This document shows, in pieces, positions 15,679-24,980 of a stretch of DNA of 64,000 bases. The position numbers and the translations under genes are program-made. Origin of the DNA: an uncultured Eubacterium sp. (GTDB lineage: Bacteria; Bacillota; Clostridia; Lachnospirales; Lachnospiraceae). Where the stretch lies: assembly GCA_910589595.1 (NCBI GenBank), contig CAJUTM010000002.1:112688-176687 (forward strand). Reading direction: 5' to 3'. Below the pieces are notes generated by a model, which saw nothing but the letters and a program-made list of their open reading frames with translations, was not told the origin of the DNA and searched no databases. Positions within the stretch are counted from its first letter, which is position 1. Each line of letters begins with the position of its first letter.

Positions 15679-16420
15679 AACGCTTACTGTAAGAAAACTA
15701 ACAAAAAAGTATAAAAATAATGAAAAAGTTATTTTATCTGATTTTTCGCTGGAACTTAATCCTAGAGAATTTCTCTGTATACTTGGCCCGTCGGGGTGTG
15801 GGAAGACGACCCTTCTCCGCTGTATTGCCGGTTTTGAAGATTACGAGGGTGAGGTTCTCATTGACGGCAGAGAGGTAAAAAAACCGGATATGGACAGGAT
15901 TCTTGTATTTCAGAATTTTGACCAACTATTGCCGTGGAAAACCGTAACCGGCAATATTGAATATGCCCTCAGACAAAAGGGCGGCTACAATAAGGGACAA
16001 CGCCGTAAAAAGGCGGAGGAAGCGTTAATAAAAGTCGGCTTGGAAAACAGCAGGGATTTGTATCCCTATCAGTTAAGTGGCGGAATGAAGCAGCGTGTAG
16101 CGATTGCCAGAGCGTTAGTTCTTCAACCAAAAGTAATACTGATGGATGAACCGTTTGCCAGTCTTGATGCCATGACACGACGGAAGCTTCAAAATGAATT
16201 GCTGAATAAATTCCAATCAGAGAATGTTTCCATAATTTTCATTACCCACAATATACAGGAAGCGCTTATTCTTGGGAACCGCATTCTTGTCATGTCTCCA
16301 GACGGTACGGTTTGCGACAGCCTGATGAATGACCTGCAGCGTCCGGTAACACCGGAAACAGAAAATTATTCATCCTATTGGAGCCGTCTTCTTCAGGCTC
16401 TGGGACAAAATAAGGAGTAA
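15671..16420 (+). CDS. ABC transporter ATPase (SsuB-like)
   Basis: A 249-residue ABC ATPase with Walker A GPSGCGKTT (about residues 39-47), signature LSGGMKQR and Walker B VILMDEP, then the D-loop SLDA and the H-loop FITHN. It powers the SsuABC-type importer. It overlaps the permease gene and lies six bases before the ligase gene, so uptake and activation of the substrate are probably co-expressed. Confidence 0.9.
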   Translation: MNKTLTVRKLTKKYKNNEKVILSDFSLELNPREFLCILGPSGCGKTTLLRCIAGFEDYEGEVLIDGREVKKPDMDRILVFQNFDQLLPWKTVTGNIEYALRQKGGYNKGQRRKKAEEALIKVGLENSRDLYPYQLSGGMKQRVAIARALVLQPKVILMDEPFASLDAMTRRKLQNELLNKFQSENVSIIFITHNIQEALILGNRILVMSPDGTVCDSLMNDLQRPVTPETENYSSYWSRLLQALGQNKE

Positions 16421-16426
16421 AACATT

Positions 16427-17905
16427 ATGACGATAGAAGCCTGTTTAAAAAAGCATGCACTGGAAAATCCGGATAAACTTGCTGTAGCAACGCTGGACGG
16501 CAGTTTGTCCTTTTCTGAATTATGGAATTGTGTTGAAAAAACCGCCTATATATTGAAGCAAGACTATCGTGTGAAATCGGGAGATTATGTATTGATTCGT
16601 TCATCACAGACGACAGAACACATCATTTCCTATTTTGCTATACATACGCTTGGCTGCGTTGCCGTACCTCTTGAAAAAGATGTGCCGAATGCGGTTCTCA
16701 GGGAGATGATTGAAAAGACAAAATCAAATCTGCTGCTTTCCCTACAGAAAGAGGAGACGGATACCAATCTGCAGATGTTGGATTTGAATACACTCCGTGA
16801 GCGTATCGATTCTTATGGTGATGTTGTCGAGTGGCATGATTTTCCGGAAGAAACGGTCTTGGCTGATGTTATGCTGACAACGGGAACGACAGGTAAGTCC
16901 AAAGGCGTTATGCTCTCTCAAAAAAATCTGCTGGCAACATCAGAAAATCTGATTCACGGTTTTGAAATGAAAGATACGGACTGTATGCTCGTAGTTGGGC
17001 CTTTGAACCATGCCAATGCCATCCGCAAAATCTATACGGCTGCTATTTTGGGTAGTTCGGTTGTTGTCATTAACGGAATGTCATCGATTAAGAACTTCTT
17101 TGTTGCGCTTGAGCGTTTTCCCATCAATTGTCTCTGCCTGCCGCCGTCTGCCGTGCAGGTTCTTTTAGCTATGTCAGGGGACAAGCTTCACGAATATAGA
17201 AATCGTATTTTATATGTAGAAAATTCCACGGCTCCAATGTCGGGATATTTGAGACAGAAATTAAAAGAACTTCTTCCAATGTCAAGATTGTATAATGGAT
17301 ATGGGGCGTCGGAAGCCGGTTCCATCGTAATTTATGATTATGCCGCGGTGGAGAAACCAGAAAACTGTGCCGGAAAGCCTTCTTATAAAGCCTCCTTATG
17401 TTTTGTGGATGAAAAGGGTAACACTATCCGCTCATCTAAAGAAAATTCCGGTCAGCTTGTCTGCAAAAGTGATGTCAATATGCAGGGATATCTCGGAGAC
17501 CCTGACCTGACGGCAGAAATATTAAAAGACGGACAGGTATATATGAGTGATATCGGATATTTTGATGAGGAGGGATATGTTTACCTGATTGGAAGAAAGG
17601 ATAATGTCATCAATATAGGAGGTCTGAAAGTAGCACCGGAAGAAGTGGAAAATGTTATTGAAAGTTATGATGGGGTAAAGGAGTGTCTGCTGTTTCAGGG
17701 GCGCTCCGCAAATGAACTGCCTGTGCTGTGTTGCCTTGTTGTAGCCAGTAAGGATAGAGAATTGAATGAGGCGTCGTTGAAACAATTTATGAAAGAAAAT
17801 CTGGAGCATTACAAAATTCCACAGGAAATCCGGATTGTGGAGGAAATACCTCATACCTACAATGGGAAAAAAGACAGGAAAGAGGTTAGAAATTATTTTA
17901 AATGA
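16427..17905 (+). CDS. AMP-forming acyl ligase (acyl-CoA/ACP synthetase family)
   Basis: A 492-residue ANL-superfamily ligase with the P-loop TTGTTGKSKGVM, the YGASEAGS motif, GRKDNVINIGGLKVAPEEVE at the hinge and a C-terminal NGKKDRKEV with the catalytic lysine. The hinge sequence is closer to acyl-CoA or acyl-ACP ligases than to amino-acid-adenylating domains. Being fourth in the importer operon, it likely activates the imported carboxylic acid, and the GNAT-like gene next door would use it. No carrier protein is encoded in this operon, so CoA or a carrier from the 1-11.5 kb cluster is the likely acceptor. Confidence 0.8.
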   Translation: MTIEACLKKHALENPDKLAVATLDGSLSFSELWNCVEKTAYILKQDYRVKSGDYVLIRSSQTTEHIISYFAIHTLGCVAVPLEKDVPNAVLREMIEKTKSNLLLSLQKEETDTNLQMLDLNTLRERIDSYGDVVEWHDFPEETVLADVMLTTGTTGKSKGVMLSQKNLLATSENLIHGFEMKDTDCMLVVGPLNHANAIRKIYTAAILGSSVVVINGMSSIKNFFVALERFPINCLCLPPSAVQVLLAMSGDKLHEYRNRILYVENSTAPMSGYLRQKLKELLPMSRLYNGYGASEAGSIVIYDYAAVEKPENCAGKPSYKASLCFVDEKGNTIRSSKENSGQLVCKSDVNMQGYLGDPDLTAEILKDGQVYMSDIGYFDEEGYVYLIGRKDNVINIGGLKVAPEEVENVIESYDGVKECLLFQGRSANELPVLCCLVVASKDRELNEASLKQFMKENLEHYKIPQEIRIVEEIPHTYNGKKDRKEVRNYFK

Positions 17906-17923
17906 TGTAACAGGCGGTCAGAA

Positions 17924-18916
17924 TCAGCATGGCCGATCCTGATCGCCATCGCCAAGAAATAGCCGCATGCCTTCAATCATCGGGTCTATCATCCGTATAG
18001 CAACATTTTTCTGCTCAAATGGATGATAATAGTTTGGGATTATGTTTTCGCAATTTTCATCACATCTTAAAAAGCCTGCCTGTTCATACACTGCTGTATC
18101 CACACCGTAAGAATAGACATCTACAAACTCGTATTCTTTTTCTTTTATCATCCGGTCAAGTGCTGCTGTAATATAGGAAAAATAGCTGATATCGCCATAA
18201 TAATCAACAATTTTACAGATTTTTTTATTAAATTGTGTTTCCTCCCTCGTAATAAGAATGGAGTGTGCTTTTCCAACAGTGTCAACAATCTTCCATACAT
18301 AATATTGATATATCGGGTGCTCAAAATAACGATGCCGAATATATCCATAATCCTTGCTCATAATATGATTCGCAAGTGCTTCTGCGGAAATAACCTGTTT
18401 CATTTCTTCCACAGAGTGGACAGGAGCTAATCGGAATCCGGAATCTTCTACATTTGGGAGTGTTTTATTTTTTATGACGGCTATTTTATAATCTTCGCAA
18501 TCACCAAGACGGTAATAGTGATCCATGGCAATCGGAATACCGCCCATTAATCGCCCTAATTTCAACGCTTTATTACTTTGTCCGGCACCACATGAAAAAC
18601 GTATGTGAAGTGCGGCATAGGCATAGTCGGCGATATCCAGTCCCAGTCGGGGATTATCATTCTTAATAACTTTCCATATGCAGCCTGTAGCATCTGGATT
18701 ATCACTGCTGTTATATCTGATAACTCCCTGAATGCCATAAATTTTGTGTTTTTCGTCATCGATTCCGAGAAATACATTAACATTATTTCCGTCCATAAAC
18801 TGCCACTCAAAAAATGCTCTGTCTCTCGCCAGAATATGTCCTTTTTTCCAATGTTCATCAATAAAACTCATAATCGCAGGAATGTCTTCATAAACAGCTC
18901 GTCGTATCTCAATCAT
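17924..18916 (-). CDS. GNAT-like acyltransferase, paralogue of 589-1608
   Basis: A 330-residue protein closely related to the one at 589-1608 (same opening AVYEDIP-IMSFIDEHWKKGHI, same YIRHRYFEHP core and GDQDRP end). It lies tail-to-tail with the ligase gene, 18 bases apart. I infer that it moves the activated acyl group onto a glycan. The conserved tail and duplicated occurrence next to both inversion devices suggest a specific role in this locus, but the family is not one I can name. Confidence 0.65.
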   Translation of the reverse strand: MIEIRRAVYEDIPAIMSFIDEHWKKGHILARDRAFFEWQFMDGNNVNVFLGIDDEKHKIYGIQGVIRYNSSDNPDATGCIWKVIKNDNPRLGLDIADYAYAALHIRFSCGAGQSNKALKLGRLMGGIPIAMDHYYRLGDCEDYKIAVIKNKTLPNVEDSGFRLAPVHSVEEMKQVISAEALANHIMSKDYGYIRHRYFEHPIYQYYVWKIVDTVGKAHSILITREETQFNKKICKIVDYYGDISYFSYITAALDRMIKEKEYEFVDVYSYGVDTAVYEQAGFLRCDENCENIIPNYYHPFEQKNVAIRMIDPMIEGMRLFLGDGDQDRPC

Positions 18917-19311
18917 AGTACTTCTCCAACAAAGTCATAAAATTTTCTGTGGCCTTATGGCACAATATTTTCAATGAATCCGGTTCTTTGTTCCATCTCT
19001 GTATATCCTTATTTATATCGGATAATTTTCAATTTTTCTTAACTTGTGTAGTGACGGTTATCTTCTTGGATGGCTGATGGGATTCGAATAAAAATATAAC
19101 AATATTAAAAGTCAAATAGGGGTTTACAAAAAACAAAAATTGAATATAATGAGGTAGAAATCTTAAATTTTAATGAAACTCTGGAAACACTTTGTCTAAT
19201 AAATTCATACAGCAAATTTACGCTATCTTTTACTCGTAAAATATTGACTTCTTTTTTTAGATGAGTAAAATGAAACGTATAAAGAAATGAAATTAAAAGG
19301 ATGGTCTTAAG
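18917..19311. other. 395-bp non-coding stretch between divergent genes
   Basis: It separates the leftward GNAT-like gene from the rightward histidine kinase gene. A strong promoter for the kinase is present at 19123-19150, giving a leader of about 155 bases. I see no tRNA, inverted repeat pair or credible small gene here. A leftward promoter for the GNAT-like gene must also lie here but none stands out. Confidence 0.5.
19123..19150 (+). promoter_or_regulatory. Sigma-A promoter for the histidine kinase gene
   Basis: TTTACA, a 16-bp spacer and TATAAT. The predicted transcript has a leader of about 155 bases before the ATG at 19312. Confidence 0.65.
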
Positions 19312-21888
19312 ATGAACGGAAAGGGAAAAAAACATAGAGCAAAACGGGGGATTAGTTTGATTATTCCCGTTATATTATTCTTTTCTATTATGGGTGCGGC
19401 TCTGTATGTGGCTGCGGGTAAAATATCAACACAGATGTCTGCTTCTGCTGTTGAAAATCTAAGCGAAAATTTGGATTTAATTCGGGGAACGATAGAGGTA
19501 ATGTTAAAACGGGAGGCGGAGTTTCAGAGGCTGCTCGCACAGGAGTTAGCCACTATGGAAGAGCCGGAAGAATTTATTCGTTCTTACGATAAAAATAGTA
19601 CAATGGTAAAAATATCTATTGTACCGTCGGGAAAGACGGAGGGAATTTCCAATACAGGACAAACATTTTCAACAAAGGATTTGGATTTTTCTTCCACAAG
19701 TATAGTAGAGGGCATGAAAATGTCCAAATCCTATATAAATTCAATGGGTACATGGGCGTATACGATGAAATGTCCGATTATAAAACAAAATAAGGAAATT
19801 GCGACTCTTTATGTGGAGTATGTTTATGATTCCTTTGAGAGCGCCTTACCTGACAAGTTCTATAATAATAGCGCCATTCTGTATATTATGGATGCAAAGA
19901 GCGAGAGATTTGTATTAAAGCCGAAAGGAATGGGAGAGAGGGCAGCAGGCCATATAAATCTGTCCGACTTTTATCATGCGAATAAAGTATCGGAAGAAAA
20001 AATAAAGCAGAATGTCTCCGAACATATAAAAAGGGGAAAGAACATCATGTTTTATCATGATATTCAGGAGAAAGAGTCTCTGATATATATGTGGTCAGTC
20101 AATGGTGGAACTACATATCTTATCGGATATGTGCCGGTAGAAGCAATACAACGGGAAGGAACGGCAGTAAATAACAATATATATTTCATTGTTGCGGTGA
20201 TGCTGCTTACCTTTTTCCTTTGCTGTGGGCTGTTTGTTTTCAGTCACAGACAGCAGGACAAGAGCAGAAAAGAGAGAGAAAAGGAACGTGAGATACATAA
20301 TAAACGATTAGCTGAGGCATTGCAGGCGGCACAGATTGCCAATGATTCAAAAACAACGTTTTTATCCAATATGTCGCATGACATTCGGACTCCGATGAAT
20401 GCGATATTGGGATTTACTTCCCTTCTCGCCAAGGAAGCGGATAATACTGCAAAAGTGAAAGAGTATACGGAAAAAATTACTGCGTCAGGACAGCATTTGC
20501 TCAGTCTTATAAATGATATTTTGGATGTGTCGAAGATTGAGAGTGGAAAAGTTGTACTTACAATTGGAGAATTTACTCTGAGCAGCATGATTTCATCGGT
20601 AGATGCCATTATACGTCCGGCAGCAGACGCCAGAGGACAGACGTTTGAAGTTACGGTAAGCGGTGTAAAACATGAATATCTGATAGGTGATGAGACAAGG
20701 CTTAATCAGATTTTAATTAATCTTCTCTCAAATGCAGTGAAATATACTCCGGAGGGGGGAAATATATGGCTGCGTATTATTGGATTGGAGCAGCGCTCCA
20801 GTCAGTATGAGCATATTCGAATCGAAGTTGAAGATAATGGTTATGGTATGACTCCGGAATATCTTGAGGTGATATTTGATGCCTTTACCAGAGCAGAGAA
20901 TAGTACGACAAACAAGGTACAGGGTACCGGATTAGGTATGGCGATAACAAAAAATATTGTCAAACTGATGGGTGGAACGATTGAGGTCGCCAGCGAAGTG
21001 GATAAGGGAAGCTGTTTTACGGTGGACTTGGAACTGCGTATTCCGGAAGAGGTGATAGACGAGCAGTTTTGGAAAGACCATGGTGTTTCCCGAATGCTGG
21101 TTGTGGATGATGAACAGGATATTTTGGACAATGTTCAAATGCTTATGGAAGAAACACCTGTTTCCGTGGACTTGTCATTGAGTGGTGAGGATGGCATCCA
21201 ACAGGTACGCAATGCCTGTGAGAAAGAAAATCCATATCATCTTATCTTGTTGGATTGGAAAATGCCGGAAATGGACGGCATTGAAACGGCAAGACAGATT
21301 CGGGATATTGTGCCTGAGCATACGCCTATTTTTCTTCTGACATCTTATGATTGGGATGAATTAGAGGAAGAGGCAGTACAGGCGGGTGTTGACGGATTTC
21401 TATCCAAACCGTTTTTGGTATCTGCACTGAAAGAGAAAGTTCGGGAACTTCATTTTGATTCTTCAGGAGAGCGAACAGTAGAAGATGACGGACAGGATTA
21501 CAGTTTGGCCGGACGAAATTTCCTTGTAGCCGAGGACAATGAAATCAATTCAGAAATTTTGTCAGAAGTATTAAGAGGAGAAGGGGCAACCTGTGAAATC
21601 GCAGAAGATGGTAAATTGGCGTTGGAACGTTTCTCCCGCGCTGAAAAGGGAGAGTTTGATGCCATTTTAATGGATGTTCAAATGCCGGTTATGAACGGAT
21701 ATGAGGCTACAAAGGTGATTCGGGCATTGGAGCGTGAAGATGCGAAGACGATACCAATTATTGCAATGACGGCAAATGCTTTTGCAGAAGACGTAAAAGA
21801 TGCTTTGGCAGCGGGAATGAACGCACATATTGCTAAGCCAATTGACATGGAGTCGATAAAGAAGACGCTGAGCAAATATTTGCAATAG
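19312..21888 (+). CDS. Hybrid sensor histidine kinase with two receiver domains
   Basis: An 858-residue membrane kinase. A first helix (about 13-33) and a second (about 289-309) bracket an extracellular sensor region. The cytoplasmic part has a HisKA domain with His356 (NMSHDIRTPMNAI), an HATPase domain (DNGYGMTPEY, GTGLGMAI), then two receiver domains with phosphoacceptors Asp648 (LLDWKMPEMDG) and Asp788 (LMDVQMPVMNG). No output regulator is encoded nearby, so signalling is by phosphorelay or by protein contact. The solute-binding lipoprotein gene follows 14 bases later and may present a ligand to the extracellular domain. Confidence 0.92.
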   Translation: MNGKGKKHRAKRGISLIIPVILFFSIMGAALYVAAGKISTQMSASAVENLSENLDLIRGTIEVMLKREAEFQRLLAQELATMEEPEEFIRSYDKNSTMVKISIVPSGKTEGISNTGQTFSTKDLDFSSTSIVEGMKMSKSYINSMGTWAYTMKCPIIKQNKEIATLYVEYVYDSFESALPDKFYNNSAILYIMDAKSERFVLKPKGMGERAAGHINLSDFYHANKVSEEKIKQNVSEHIKRGKNIMFYHDIQEKESLIYMWSVNGGTTYLIGYVPVEAIQREGTAVNNNIYFIVAVMLLTFFLCCGLFVFSHRQQDKSRKEREKEREIHNKRLAEALQAAQIANDSKTTFLSNMSHDIRTPMNAILGFTSLLAKEADNTAKVKEYTEKITASGQHLLSLINDILDVSKIESGKVVLTIGEFTLSSMISSVDAIIRPAADARGQTFEVTVSGVKHEYLIGDETRLNQILINLLSNAVKYTPEGGNIWLRIIGLEQRSSQYEHIRIEVEDNGYGMTPEYLEVIFDAFTRAENSTTNKVQGTGLGMAITKNIVKLMGGTIEVASEVDKGSCFTVDLELRIPEEVIDEQFWKDHGVSRMLVVDDEQDILDNVQMLMEETPVSVDLSLSGEDGIQQVRNACEKENPYHLILLDWKMPEMDGIETARQIRDIVPEHTPIFLLTSYDWDELEEEAVQAGVDGFLSKPFLVSALKEKVRELHFDSSGERTVEDDGQDYSLAGRNFLVAEDNEINSEILSEVLRGEGATCEIAEDGKLALERFSRAEKGEFDAILMDVQMPVMNGYEATKVIRALEREDAKTIPIIAMTANAFAEDVKDALAAGMNAHIAKPIDMESIKKTLSKYLQ

Positions 21889-21902
21889 AAAGGGAGAGTG
21901 CA

Positions 21903-23222
21903 ATGATTATTCATTTAAAGAAAAACGGGAAAAGACTAGCTGCTTTATTGCTTATCGGAGCAATGATGGTTATTATGGCTGCCTGTGCGAGACAAGAGGA
22001 TTTAGAGGAGAATCTTGTGAGTGACCGAGTGAATAATACGAAGATGGTTAATTTATTTGGGCCAATGGAAAGAACCGACCCGGATGCAGATAATATTGCG
22101 AGAACGGCATTTGATATTACGGTCAGCGCAGCAGAAAAGAAAACGGGAATCACGGTAGAGTACCGAACATATACCGCGGAGAATTATAAGGAGAAAACTT
22201 ATGATGATGTAACGCTTGACAGGGCACGCAATAATATGGACGATTTGTATTTATTAAATCCGGATACAATTCAGGTGTTGGGTAATGAGGGGAGGCTGGC
22301 GGACTTATCAGAGCTTGAAAGCGCCAAAAACCTCAGAGACGTTGTAAAGATTGCCAATACGGTAAATGGTAAGTTGGTGGCAATTCCTCAGGAAGTGGTA
22401 GTGCATGGATTATTCGTCAACAAAGATATGTTTGATAAATATAATCTGAAGCTTCCTTCTACTCCGGAAGAGCTTCTCGAGTGCTGCCGGGTATTTAAGA
22501 AAAATGGAATAGAGACACCGATAGGTGCAAACCGATGGTGGCTGGAGTGTTTTGTTCTTGCTCAGGCTTATGCAGATATGTATAATGGAGACCATACGGA
22601 CGAGGAGATTGCACAGATTAACAGTGGTGCAAAGAAGCTGCGTGATTATATGCGCCCCGGCTTTGAATATTTGCAAAAATTAATAGATTTGGGATATATT
22701 GATGCCAAAAAGGCATACACATATGAGGCGATAGATGGTGAGGGGCCAGATTTTAAAGCCCAGAAGACGCCAATTGTTATGGCATATTGGGGAGCGGCTA
22801 ACGCAGAAACTGCGTATGGTAAAGTGGACTTTAATTTGCAGGTAATTGGTTTTCCAAGTCATCTGGGCCAAATGCCGGTGATTTCCATGACCGGATATGG
22901 CATTCATGTCAATGCAGATAATCTGAAAAACACAAAGGATGTTCTGAATATTATTCTGTCTGATGAGCAGCTTCAGACATATTCCGAGACAAACAGAGTG
23001 ATTTCGCCGTCAAAGAATGTGGAAGTAGATTGTATCGATGCCTTGGTACCGCTGCGTGACAAGGTGAATCAGGGAACTTATGTACTCGGTTCCAATGCCA
23101 GTATGAAAGTAGAGCAGTGGGGGAATATATGTAATGTTGTGAGGGATTTGCTGAAAGGCTCTTCGGTGGAGGAATGTATGAAGAAGTTTGATAAGCTGCA
23201 AAATGCTTCACTGGCAAAATAA
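21903..23222 (+). CDS. Extracellular solute-binding lipoprotein (family 1 type), no transporter nearby
   Basis: A 439-residue lipoprotein with lipobox MAAC (Cys28). The body looks like a sugar-type (family 1) binding protein: PEELLECCRVFKKNGIETPIG and a C-terminal region with MSMTGYGIHVNADN. Its gene is cotranscribed with the hybrid kinase, and no permease or ATPase genes follow. I therefore favour a sensing partner for the kinase rather than an importer component. Confidence 0.8.
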   Translation: MIIHLKKNGKRLAALLLIGAMMVIMAACARQEDLEENLVSDRVNNTKMVNLFGPMERTDPDADNIARTAFDITVSAAEKKTGITVEYRTYTAENYKEKTYDDVTLDRARNNMDDLYLLNPDTIQVLGNEGRLADLSELESAKNLRDVVKIANTVNGKLVAIPQEVVVHGLFVNKDMFDKYNLKLPSTPEELLECCRVFKKNGIETPIGANRWWLECFVLAQAYADMYNGDHTDEEIAQINSGAKKLRDYMRPGFEYLQKLIDLGYIDAKKAYTYEAIDGEGPDFKAQKTPIVMAYWGAANAETAYGKVDFNLQVIGFPSHLGQMPVISMTGYGIHVNADNLKNTKDVLNIILSDEQLQTYSETNRVISPSKNVEVDCIDALVPLRDKVNQGTYVLGSNASMKVEQWGNICNVVRDLLKGSSVEECMKKFDKLQNASLAK

Positions 23223-23254
23223 TTTGCAAGCTCATTTGAAAGTACGCATTTCTG

Positions 23255-23953
23255 TCAGGAGGTGGCAAGAGCCCCTTTTAGCGCCCAATCCCCATGCCCC
23301 GGCATAATCAGGGTATCATCGGAGAGGGAATCCAGATAAGGCTTGGTTATCGAATTAAAATCTTTTTTGCTTCCTCCCGGAAGGCGTGTTATCGTATCAT
23401 ATCCGTTTACCAGACTGTCACCGGTAAAAACAATTTTCGGTGTCAGTCCTTTTTTTGACGCATTAAGGCAGATGCACTGACTGCATTCGGAGTGCCCCGG
23501 CGTGTGGGTAATCACAACTTCATAGCCGCCAAAAGGAAAGTTTATTTCCCTGTCAAAAGTTTTGTCGGCTTCACAGGTAAAGTCAAGTTCAAAAAACTGC
23601 ATACACTGTTCCTGCTCATCCTCGGTTTTTCCTATAATCAATGCTTTGGAGAATGCGGCAAGATTTTTGTGTGGGTTTATAATTTTTTCTGCACAGCATT
23701 CCGAGCAGAGAAGTGTACAATCAACCTGCTTACGCAGCCAGTTCATGCCAGAAATATGGTCATAGTGGGAATGGGTGAGCAGTACTGTAGCGTGCGAAAG
23801 CGTGCTCAGAATGGTAAACGCTTCCTCTGAAATGAGAGGGTCGATAATTAGTGCCTCTTTTTCATTCTCGTCATTTATTATAATATACATCCGCGAATCC
23901 AATATCGGCATGGAGTAAACATATATTTTTGTGTTGTCTTTAATATAGTGCAT
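23255..23953 (-). CDS. Metallo-beta-lactamase-fold hydrolase (glyoxalase II-like)
   Basis: A 232-residue MBL-fold protein with the metal motif LTHSHYDHISG (HxHxDH), a following HTPGHSECS histidine, the bridging aspartate in FTGDSLV and the final histidine in MPGHGDW. Family members hydrolyse thioesters, lactones or similar bonds using two metal ions. The physiological substrate is unknown. It is transcribed leftward, downstream of the AraC-type regulator gene. Confidence 0.88.
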   Translation of the reverse strand: MHYIKDNTKIYVYSMPILDSRMYIIINDENEKEALIIDPLISEEAFTILSTLSHATVLLTHSHYDHISGMNWLRKQVDCTLLCSECCAEKIINPHKNLAAFSKALIIGKTEDEQEQCMQFFELDFTCEADKTFDREINFPFGGYEVVITHTPGHSECSQCICLNASKKGLTPKIVFTGDSLVNGYDTITRLPGGSKKDFNSITKPYLDSLSDDTLIMPGHGDWALKGALATS

Positions 23954-24015
23954 AGCAATCTCCTCATTTTTTTACTGTTCTTTGTCCGTTCCCTGTTGGC
24001 TGGGCAGCACGTATA

Positions 24016-24054
24016 ATGCAGTCATTTACTTAGAAAACAAGTGAGTGACTGCAT
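24016..24054. repeat. Imperfect inverted repeat upstream of the MBL gene
   Basis: ATGCAGTCA (24016-24024) and TGACTGCAT (24046-24054) are exact inverted arms; the pairing continues inward with wobble pairs to ACTT/AAGT around a short loop. No T-tract follows. A dyad this size between a regulator gene and its downstream gene suggests an operator, perhaps for the AraC/GyrI-type regulator. Confidence 0.45.
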
Positions 24055-24113
24055 TTAGTTTAGCATACTGTTATTATCTTTACAACCGTGATTGGTTTAT
24101 TGACTTGGATAAA

Positions 24114-24980
24114 TCACTTTTTCTGAATCGGAATCCATATTTCAGTATGGTAGTTTTCATCCTGCGTTCCGTTCGGGTACTTGTCTGGTGCGTCATACAT
24201 TTCCACACAATAACCTGCTGCAAACTCGTATTCTTTCAATGCCGGAAGCCATTCAGAAAAAATTTTTGTGCTCACATCTTGAAGCGCTGTTGGCATTGGG
24301 CCTACGCAGGAAAAAACAGCCCATGTAAATGCAGGGATAGTCCGGGTTACAAAACCTTCCGGAATTTCCATTTTTGAATCATACAAATCGGCAATCAGAT
24401 ACTCAAAGCTGTCATTTCCCATTTTTTCATCAATGTTGATTCCGAACATCCCACAGACATATTTTCCGTTTCCTTCTTCATAATGCCTCTGCCAAAACAG
24501 AGGGATTTCCTGTTTGCAGTTTTCATAATTGAATTCTTTTGACACACCAAGTACTGTAAAGCTTTCTTTGTCAATAATTTTGTAATTCATGAAATAACCA
24601 CCTTTCAATGAGATTTCTAATTTCAGCGGTGCAAAAGTCTTTATCATGACATCCTCTTTCCGCACCATAGTTGGCGATACGCCATGAAATCTTGTGAATG
24701 CTTTTGTGAAGCTGTCAGGAGAACCATATCCGTATTTCATCGCAATATCAATGATTTTTATATCTGTAGTGGCAAGGTCGCCGCCGGCAAGAGCTAACCT
24801 GCGCTTCCGGATATATTCTATTACAGAAAAGCCACAGAGCATACGAAATCCTTTTTGGAAATAAAAAGATGAAATATGCACATGATTGGCAACATCTTCT
24901 GCGGATATGTTCTCGGTAATATGCTGCTCCATAAAGTCAATTGCACTTTGTATGGCATTCGTCCATTCCATTTGTATCAC
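24114..24980 (-). CDS. AraC-family regulator with GyrI-like effector-binding domain
   Basis: A 288-residue protein. The N-terminal part (about residues 6-105) carries the two helix-turn-helix motifs of an AraC domain (SAEDVANHVHISSFYFQKGFR and IIDIAMKYGYGSPDSFTKAF). The C-terminal part (about 130-288) is a GyrI-like small-molecule-binding domain ending in EIWIPIQ. This is the Rob/SoxS-like order seen in drug and small-molecule responsive activators. Its target is not known; the MBL gene just downstream is the first candidate. Confidence 0.9.
   Translation of the reverse strand: MIQMEWTNAIQSAIDFMEQHITENISAEDVANHVHISSFYFQKGFRMLCGFSVIEYIRKRRLALAGGDLATTDIKIIDIAMKYGYGSPDSFTKAFTRFHGVSPTMVRKEDVMIKTFAPLKLEISLKGGYFMNYKIIDKESFTVLGVSKEFNYENCKQEIPLFWQRHYEEGNGKYVCGMFGINIDEKMGNDSFEYLIADLYDSKMEIPEGFVTRTIPAFTWAVFSCVGPMPTALQDVSTKIFSEWLPALKEYEFAAGYCVEMYDAPDKYPNGTQDENYHTEIWIPIQKK

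Noticed and set aside
19303..19312. A partial match to the device 1 core (CTTAAGATG) just before the histidine kinase ATG
   Set aside because: Only nine bases match, the second arm is absent, and it overlaps a start codon. Chance is the simpler explanation.
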